A stretch of DNA of 18,728 nt from contig JAILBP010000148.1 in NCBI GenBank assembly GCA_024680835.1, positions 1-18,728 of the forward strand, in the 5' to 3' direction. The position numbers were made by a program, and so were the translations under genes. Below the pieces are notes generated by a model. The model searched no databases. It saw only the letters and a program-made list of their open reading frames with translations, and was not told where the DNA came from. Numbering within the stretch: position 1 is the stretch's first letter; each line of letters begins with the position of its first letter. Positions 8,366-13,521 of the stretch are shown here, one piece after another. This stretch comes from RGIG6904 sp024680835. GTDB lineage: Bacteria > Bacillota > Clostridia > Lachnospirales > Lachnospiraceae.

Positions 8366-8878
8366 TCACTGCGTAGCGTCGAAACCTCCATGCCCGAGTA
8401 TATCTCCCGTGCTGTAGGCCGACCGATTATAATTAGCCGTCTCCGGCGCCTGTTTCATACTGCGGTAAAGATTAAGATCAAATTCCATAAGCTCCATAGC
8501 CTGAGTTAAAAGAGCCTGATTTTGTGCATTTATCTTTTTCAGACGATCCATGGCGGCAATAAGTTCAGACCGTGCTGCAGTCATTTTTTCCTTAAGCTCC
8601 GGCTGACCGGACAGAGTCTCGATCAATGTCGAGACCTTTATGTCCTCCGGTTTTTTGTTAAGGACAACCGCCACATTCCGCATGATGTCTGAACGTTTTC
8701 TGTCCAGTCTCTGAATATCCGTGGTCACGTCCTGCTGCTCGGCCGTTTTTTGTTCAACCACCGGAACATCAGAAACTATGATCGCCTGCTTCATCTCCTC
8801 TGAGAGATCTGCAAGCTTTTCATATAATACTTTCTCTTCGTTCAGGACCTGTACAAGGTCATCCATCATGCCTGCCAA
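8366..8878 (-). CDS. flgN: FlgN, export chaperone for FlgK/FlgL
   Basis: FlgN is a cytosolic, helical chaperone that keeps the junction proteins ready for flagellar type III export. The 170-residue protein is almost wholly predicted helix, with LVQVLNEEKVLYEKLADLSE at the N-terminus, the pattern of the family, and a loose Gly/Asn/Tyr-rich tail (SAYSTGDILGHGGFDATQ). The start is unusual: AAGGAG lies 6 bases before a TTG at 8878, while the first ATG (8869) would be 15 bases away, so TTG is the likely initiator. The gene lies between flgM and flgK, the standard order. Confidence 0.88.
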   Translation of the reverse strand: MAGMMDDLVQVLNEEKVLYEKLADLSEEMKQAIIVSDVPVVEQKTAEQQDVTTDIQRLDRKRSDIMRNVAVVLNKKPEDIKVSTLIETLSGQPELKEKMTAARSELIAAMDRLKKINAQNQALLTQAMELMEFDLNLYRSMKQAPETANYNRSAYSTGDILGHGGFDATQ

Positions 8879-8922
8879 ATTGTGCTCCTTTTTTGATCAC
8901 ATCACAAAAACTGTAGGATCTT

Positions 8923-9201
8923 TTACGCAAAAGCGTACATCTTATCCATGAGCTTGCTTGCGAAGTCATCAGAATCTACGTTGTAGTTGCCGGAATCAAT
9001 CTTGCTCTTAACCTCTGCTACTTTATCTTCCCTGATGTCCGAAGCATTAGCTACTGCCTGTTTTGCGATCTGATAGTCTTTTCCCGCCTGGGAAATCTGC
9101 ACCTGATCTCTCGGTCCTTCAACCTTGGATGCCTTGTTGACACTGACCGGTTTCTTTGTCTGGTACAGAGCAGCTACCTGATTATAAGCATCTATACGCA
9201 T
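8923..9201 (-). CDS. flgM: Anti-sigma-28 factor FlgM
   Basis: FlgM holds sigma-28 inactive until the hook is complete and FlgM is exported. The 92-residue protein has a variable N-terminus and a C-terminal sigma-binding half with DQVQISQAGKDYQIAKQAV and DIREDKVAEVKSKIDSGNYN followed by VDSDDFASKLMDKM, close to the FlgM consensus. A GTG at 9210 in frame lies within the GGAGTG ribosome site; the ATG at 9201, 8 bases after GGAG, was chosen and gives MRIDAYNQ. It is the first gene of the flgM-flgN-flgK-flgK-flgL unit, behind a very good sigma-28 promoter, so it is under feedback from its own target. Confidence 0.94.
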   Translation of the reverse strand: MRIDAYNQVAALYQTKKPVSVNKASKVEGPRDQVQISQAGKDYQIAKQAVANASDIREDKVAEVKSKIDSGNYNVDSDDFASKLMDKMYAFA

Positions 9202-9288
9202 AACAGCCACTCCTTTCTGAATTGCAATTGCCTTCTTCTACCGGCGCCTCCATGTCATTTCATTCCTTTGAGCCGACACGTATAACGG

Positions 9289-9318
9289 CGATAAGAAGTT
9301 GTTCTAAACTTTTTATCG
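9289..9318. repeat. Inverted repeat centred on the flgM transcription start
   Basis: CGATAAGAAGTT (9289-9300) and AACTTTTTATCG (9307-9318) are inverted copies matching at 11 of 12 positions around a 6-base centre. One arm overlaps the sigma-28 -10 element; the centre falls at the predicted start of transcription (about 9306). It could be an operator or a start-site RNA hairpin of the flgM operon. Confidence 0.55.
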
Positions 9319-9339
9319 GACGTATTTATAAAAAATTTA
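9313..9339 (-). promoter_or_regulatory. Sigma-28 promoter of the flgM-flgN-flgK-flgK-flgL operon
   Basis: Minus strand: TAAA (9336-9339), exactly 15 bases, then TCCGATAA (9313-9320). This matches the sigma-28 consensus TAAA-N15-GCCGATAA at all but one base. The leader to the flgM ATG is about 105 bases. The promoter lies only about 55 bases downstream of the end of the preceding glycosyltransferase gene, where I see no clear terminator. Confidence 0.88.
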
Positions 9340-9393
9340 GTATATTTTTTATTATTTCAGAACTGTGATATCGATTCCGGGCATGCAAACATA

Positions 9394-10188
9394 TCAACGT
9401 ATACTGCGCACGATCTCAAGACCTTCCTCAATGTAAACGAACTGGGGAAATTTCTTGAAAAAAACGCTCTTTCCGTCTATATATATCTTACCTCCTATCT
9501 CATTTGTAAAATGAATTATATGCGGCTCATAGCAAAGCTTATACAGAGAAAACATGTAATTGTATGTCTCCGGCAGCGGATATGGCTTTCCTGCATCCCT
9601 TATCGCCATCTGATCCGGAAACCTGTATATATTTTTATTGATATTTTCCCTTGCTTTGGCAAAAAGTCCGTTTTTTCTGATACCATCCAGGTTCAGGAGC
9701 AGAACGCCGGCAACCATCTCCCCCTCCCAATCGCAGGCATAAGGGATGCTGTAAGCGCAATATGTGTCACATTTTTTCAGATAACCGTAGTACATATCTT
9801 TTAAGTCTTTTTGCACCACAACATCGCAATCCAGGTAAAGGGCATCCGCAACATTCGGCAGTGCAAGATCCGCCAGAAGCCGCAGGGTGGTAAAAGGGGT
9901 AAAAGCAGATTCTCTGTTGGGGTTATTTTCCAGATAACGGGCATATAGTGCAGAGACATCCACCGTCTTGATATGTGATCCACTATCATGATATTTCACT
10001 ATGCACTCGAGCCATTTCACATCACTGTCGTCAATACGCGAAAAACTCTTCCACTCCCCGCATACCATGCATGTGATATCCATGGTGAAGATATACCAAT
10101 TTACATGGGTATTGTGCATCATTGTGGAATAGATCACTGCCTCAAGCCCGCTCAGCATTCCCTTATCCGCTGCCATTATAATATTCAT
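9394..10188 (-). CDS. Glycosyltransferase family 8 protein
   Basis: GT8 enzymes are retaining glycosyltransferases using nucleotide-sugars such as UDP-glucose or UDP-galactose, with a metal held by a DXD motif. The 264-residue protein opens MNIIMAADKGML (nucleotide-binding start) and has LYLDCDVVVQKDL with D120-C121-D122 as the DXD, then AGVLLLNLDGIRK (161-172), PDQ (191-193) and IIHFTN (224-229), all family landmarks in the expected order. The size is normal for a single-domain GT8. Its ATG overlaps the TGA of the preceding gene (ATGA), with GGGGGTG as ribosome site. It is the last gene of the tatA operon. The acceptor is unknown; the Thr/Ser/Asn-rich collagen-like protein or the Tyr-rich protein of the same operon are candidates by location only. 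Confidence 0.9.
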   Translation of the reverse strand: MNIIMAADKGMLSGLEAVIYSTMMHNTHVNWYIFTMDITCMVCGEWKSFSRIDDSDVKWLECIVKYHDSGSHIKTVDVSALYARYLENNPNRESAFTPFTTLRLLADLALPNVADALYLDCDVVVQKDLKDMYYGYLKKCDTYCAYSIPYACDWEGEMVAGVLLLNLDGIRKNGLFAKARENINKNIYRFPDQMAIRDAGKPYPLPETYNYMFSLYKLCYEPHIIHFTNEIGGKIYIDGKSVFFKKFPQFVYIEEGLEIVRSIR

Positions 10189-10787
10189 GCCGAAATCACC
10201 CCCAAAAGATTTCCAAGGTGTCTGTAGCAATATGGCACAAACCGGCCGGAATGCGACAGTATGATCAACTCATGATCCTGCGGCAATCCCCGGATTTCAG
10301 ACACAGGCATAATGCTGATATCAATGTCCCGGACCACCCCATCCCTGACAAATGATTCCGGGGCCTTCACCCATCTCGTCCGAATCTCAGGTTTTTTCCC
10401 GAGAAGATACCCCAGCCAGGTGTCATCATCATAAATCCCAAAATCAAATCCGCTGTTTTCGGCATCGGTACCTATATCGCAAAAAAAGTCAATATTCGTC
10501 ACCTGCAACGGATTCCCGTCAGTACTTTTTTCAAATACCTTTTCTATCACTGCCACATTCTGCTTCTGACTCTCTGTGATCACAAAATCAGCATCCTTAT
10601 TTTTTTTGATCAATTCTGCCAGCGAGAGCAGTATTCCTGCATCATAGCTTAAATGCGCGCCTATTCCCATATCGCGTTCCAGCTTACTCCATATTATTTC
10701 CGGGTTATCTCCTGTCTGCACCCTGTCCATATAAAGTCTGATACATGGCGCCATTATAATGTTCATGTCTATACACAATATTTTCAT
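10185..10787 (-). CDS. Uncharacterised protein, possibly a divergent UPF0489/arginase-like protein
   Basis: I do not recognise this 200-residue cytosolic protein with certainty. It has no signal or membrane segment. The start MKILCIDMNIIMAPCIRLYM and the central VTNIDFFCDIG with a following Asp-rich GFDFGIYDDDTWLGYLLGKK recall UPF0489 proteins, whose arginase-like metal site normally has a D-x-H-x-D motif. Here the corresponding stretch reads D-F-F-C-D, so the histidine would be missing and activity is doubtful. UPF0489-type enzymes include peptide arginases encoded beside radical SAM maturases, which makes the neighbourhood suggestive. ATG overlaps the stop of the radical SAM gene, and its own stop overlaps the GT8 start, so the three are translationally coupled. 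The gene is firm; the family is a guess. Confidence 0.72.
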   Translation of the reverse strand: MKILCIDMNIIMAPCIRLYMDRVQTGDNPEIIWSKLERDMGIGAHLSYDAGILLSLAELIKKNKDADFVITESQKQNVAVIEKVFEKSTDGNPLQVTNIDFFCDIGTDAENSGFDFGIYDDDTWLGYLLGKKPEIRTRWVKAPESFVRDGVVRDIDISIMPVSEIRGLPQDHELIILSHSGRFVPYCYRHLGNLLGVISA

Positions 10788-11740
10788 GCCGGCACCTCTG
10801 CAAATCCAAGGCATCCGCCCTGGCATTGTAAAAGATCATGCTTTCTGCATACGGCACATCTTCCCTCTCTGTTTTTTTCCGCCTTTGGGAGTACTTTCCG
10901 GACCATCAGGTATCTCTCCAATTCCATAATGTTATCGAAATCTCTGATGTCTACCGGATCATATGCTCCAAAACATGATGTCGCCCTGAAATCCGATGTG
11001 ATATCCACAACCGGGTCACAGAATTTGTTTGGAGGTAACTCACATGCGCTCTGCACGATTTCCATCTCCTCCGCTGTGAAATAACACTCCGGGATATGTC
11101 CGCAATCCATGTTAAGCCTGACATGATGTTTTATGGCATTGCGACAATGTTCCAGAAATACAGGCTTCATATCCATATAATATTTTTCCTTATTTTTTCT
11201 TAAATCCGTAAAACATCCGCCGGGAGACACCACGGATGTTCTTATATGATCAATATGAAAACGTTCCGCTATATCCCATATATATGAATAATCCTCCAGC
11301 CCCGGATATATATTGCATCCAATATTTGCCTTACTGTCAAACCACGAGAGGTCTGCCAGATGCTCCAAAACATCCAGAGTTTTTTGATACTCATTTGAGG
11401 GAGTGTACACCGGAGAGTTAACATTTATCAGCAACCCCGTTCGTTCCCCGATTTCCGGCAGGTATTTCTCAAGATTTGTACCGTTTGTAAACAGAGTTGC
11501 CCCGGTGTTAAGCTCCCTGCAATACCGGTTTATCTCTCTCATGATCTCTGCAAAATGAGGATGCAGAGTGGGTTCTCCCCCGATGATCCCGACCCTGTTC
11601 TTAGGTGTTCTGGACAGAAATGATAGTATTGCCTTTAGTTCCTCAAGAGAAATACTCTTTTTTTCCTCATGTATCATATCGTCTGCAAAACAATATCTGC
11701 ATTTTAGATTACAATAATTATTTATCGCTATATTTGCCAT
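10784..11740 (-). CDS. Radical SAM protein with C-terminal SPASM-like cysteine cluster
   Basis: Radical SAM enzymes cleave S-adenosylmethionine at a 4Fe-4S cluster and start radical chemistry. The cluster motif C10-x3-C14-x2-C17 (CNLKCRYC) is near the N-terminus, and GGEP at 54-57 is the SAM-binding motif. The C-terminal third holds C233, C241, C256 and a final C295-x2-C298-x7-C306-x3-C310 (CRK...CQGGC), resembling the auxiliary-cluster SPASM/twitch domains of peptide- and protein-modifying maturases. The 318-residue length is a little short for a full SPASM enzyme. GGGAG precedes the ATG. It lies 18 bases after the Tyr-rich gene and overlaps the next gene by ATGA. The substrate is not known; the Tyr-rich protein upstream is the obvious candidate by location. 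Confidence 0.9.
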   Translation of the reverse strand: MANIAINNYCNLKCRYCFADDMIHEEKKSISLEELKAILSFLSRTPKNRVGIIGGEPTLHPHFAEIMREINRYCRELNTGATLFTNGTNLEKYLPEIGERTGLLINVNSPVYTPSNEYQKTLDVLEHLADLSWFDSKANIGCNIYPGLEDYSYIWDIAERFHIDHIRTSVVSPGGCFTDLRKNKEKYYMDMKPVFLEHCRNAIKHHVRLNMDCGHIPECYFTAEEMEIVQSACELPPNKFCDPVVDITSDFRATSCFGAYDPVDIRDFDNIMELERYLMVRKVLPKAEKNREGRCAVCRKHDLLQCQGGCLGFAEVPA

Positions 11741-11758
11741 TTTCTCCCTTTCCCTGAC

Positions 11759-12775
11759 CTAACCGGCCAAATAGTAACTGTAACGGTACGATTCACCGGC
11801 TTGGTAGTAGTAATTGTAACTGTATGTATAAGATTCGTTTGTCTTAACGCTGTAATAATAATATCCGCTGCCCAAAAGATAACTGCCATAGGTAAACACC
11901 GGAACCCAGCCGGCTGAAAAGCCGGAATAATAATACGTTCCTGTCCTGTAATATTTATAATATCCCACATTTTGCTTGTATCCCACCGTATAGGAATATG
12001 TGCCGGTCTGCGAATATGAATACTGTGCTGATGAATAATACAGAGCTCCATTGTAAACATAATAATAACTGCTTATATAATAATACTGGCGATAAGTTTG
12101 ATAAAATCCCGGTCCGGACGTATAATTCCGGTAATAATACCCCGTAGAATACTCCGTTCCCACCCTATAGCCATAGTAACTACCGGCCACAGTTATATAC
12201 GCATTGGCATATACTCCCGTCGCCTCAAAATCCGGTTTTTCCTTCGCAACATCAAAAACCCTGCCCTGAACATTTACTTTCAAACCGCTCTTCAAAGAAT
12301 GATCCGGCTCAACCAGCGGGGCCTCCAACACTGTCCTTTCATCGGTTCTTGCATTGATTTTCCCCGGCTTTGACACAGCGTTCTGTTCAAAAAGAGGGAT
12401 CAGGATTGTATCAGATCCGTTTTTTGCCTTCAATGTCGCCTTTTCTTCCGGTTTGAATATAAGGTTATACGCATCACTGTACCAAATTCCGGTTTCTGTC
12501 TCATCTCCAAATGTCATATTAGTACGAACCTTAACCCTGTATTGAATCTCAGTGAACGAATACCCATATGACTCCACTCTGTCAAAAATCCCCGAAAGAC
12601 TTGCAGATTCTTTTTCTGAATTAACCACACCCAAAGTGTTCCATATCTTGCTGTTTTTTAACTTATACATAAGCTCATAAGAAACCTGTCCGCCTATCCC
12701 GCTCCACGAAATATTTGTATTTCTGGCTACATACGCATCCCGTGGATTTAATATATTTAATCCCATTTTTTTCAC
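11759..12775 (-). CDS. FN3-like protein with tyrosine-rich repetitive C-terminal half
   Basis: No known family fits the whole protein. Residues about 5-110 resemble a fibronectin type III domain (NISWSGIGGQVSYELMYKL, ITEIQYRV-like FTEIQYRVKV, GIWYSDAYNLIF). A linker (110-185) follows. The last 152 residues contain 49 tyrosines, in runs such as YYY and YYYY spaced by Gly, Ser and Thr, with almost no Pro and no Cys. No signal peptide, lipobox, membrane segment or sortase motif is seen. The start is uncertain: GTG at 12775 and ATG at 12766 are both in frame, and GGAGAGG is about 18 bases before the GTG, too far to be ideal; an in-frame stop lies just upstream. The gene sits between the Tat-signal protein and the radical SAM gene in the same operon, which suggests a structural protein that is modified or exported by the neighbours. 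Confidence 0.85.
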   Translation of the reverse strand: MKKMGLNILNPRDAYVARNTNISWSGIGGQVSYELMYKLKNSKIWNTLGVVNSEKESASLSGIFDRVESYGYSFTEIQYRVKVRTNMTFGDETETGIWYSDAYNLIFKPEEKATLKAKNGSDTILIPLFEQNAVSKPGKINARTDERTVLEAPLVEPDHSLKSGLKVNVQGRVFDVAKEKPDFEATGVYANAYITVAGSYYGYRVGTEYSTGYYYRNYTSGPGFYQTYRQYYYISSYYYVYNGALYYSSAQYSYSQTGTYSYTVGYKQNVGYYKYYRTGTYYYSGFSAGWVPVFTYGSYLLGSGYYYYSVKTNESYTYSYNYYYQAGESYRYSYYLAG

Positions 12776-12828
12776 GGATCATATAAAACCGATCCTCTCC
12801 TTCCCATAGAATTTCCGTTACACCATAC

Positions 12829-13509
12829 TCATGTCGTTATCCACAGATTTATGTTTGCTGTAGAAACAGGATTTACCGGAATTTTGAACGTTGATAAACC
12901 GGAGGCATCAAATCCGCTAACCGCTGCAATCCTCCCGGCAGAATCCACATACACCGGAGTGTTGCCCGATCCGACATTTTTACCAATTCGACTGTCTATT
13001 TCACTATCTGCTGTAGCCCTTGCACTCAATTCATTATTGATCCTTTCACTGACTGCCTGGATATTATTATCCAGCCTGGAACTCAGACTGCTGATAGCGT
13101 TTATGCGGCTTGTCTCTTCATTTTCAATATCGGTTTCCAGATTCCCAAGCGCCTCTTCTCTGGATGAGACCTCGTTAGTAAGCCTCGACTGCAGAGCAGA
13201 GATGGCATCCATTGTAGTATTTATATCATTCTGCGAGGCAAAAAAACTGCTGTCATGGGAATCAAGCATCTGTGCGTTACAGGCTGCCCAATCCACTCCG
13301 CTCCAGTACCTTGGCATTGCCGGGGTTGTATTGGTATCCATCCACAGTAATGATCTGTTGGATGGTGCAGTATCGCCCACATATAATCCCCCATCTACCA
13401 GATTATCAGTCACTGTTGCCGCTTTTATCTCCTCCAGGGGGAAAAAACACAGCATCCCAAATCCCATTATTCCTGCACCGATTTTTTTCAAAAAATCTCT
13501 TCTGGTCAT
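12829..13509 (-). CDS. Tat-signal coiled-coil protein with a phage-tail-like motif
   Basis: The 226-residue protein starts MTRRDFLKKIGAGIMGFGML and reaches EEIKA|ATV, a textbook twin-arginine signal: R3-R4, then F-L-K, a weakly hydrophobic stretch and an A-x-A-like cleavage site near residue 30. Residues 43-75 (YVGDTAP...LLWMDT...RYWSGVDW) resemble the short motif found near the N-terminus of phage tail-fibre and tail-like proteins. Residues about 94-176 form a heptad-type coiled coil (ALQSRL, LETDIE, LSSRLD, AVSERI). The end (GNTPVYVDSAGRIAAV) looks like a small beta tip. An oligomeric, probably trimeric, fibre is a fair inference. A GTG at 13518 overlaps GAGAGGTG; the ATG at 13509 was chosen. 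It starts 12 bases after the collagen-like gene and is the only Tat-signal protein in the window. Confidence 0.88.
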   Translation of the reverse strand: MTRRDFLKKIGAGIMGFGMLCFFPLEEIKAATVTDNLVDGGLYVGDTAPSNRSLLWMDTNTTPAMPRYWSGVDWAACNAQMLDSHDSSFFASQNDINTTMDAISALQSRLTNEVSSREEALGNLETDIENEETSRINAISSLSSRLDNNIQAVSERINNELSARATADSEIDSRIGKNVGSGNTPVYVDSAGRIAAVSGFDASGLSTFKIPVNPVSTANINLWITT

Positions 13510-13521
13510 TATTTTCACCTC

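Noticed and set aside
9284..9296. Plus-strand GGCGATAA as a sigma-28 -10 element pointing right
   Set aside because: No TAAA lies 15 bases upstream on that strand, and no plus-strand gene follows; the sequence is explained as one arm of the palindrome at the flgM promoter.
9340..9393. Terminator after the glycosyltransferase gene
   Set aside because: Only a 6-bp TGATAT/ATATCA pairing with a long loop and no T-run directly after it; not convincing, so read-through into the flgM operon cannot be excluded.
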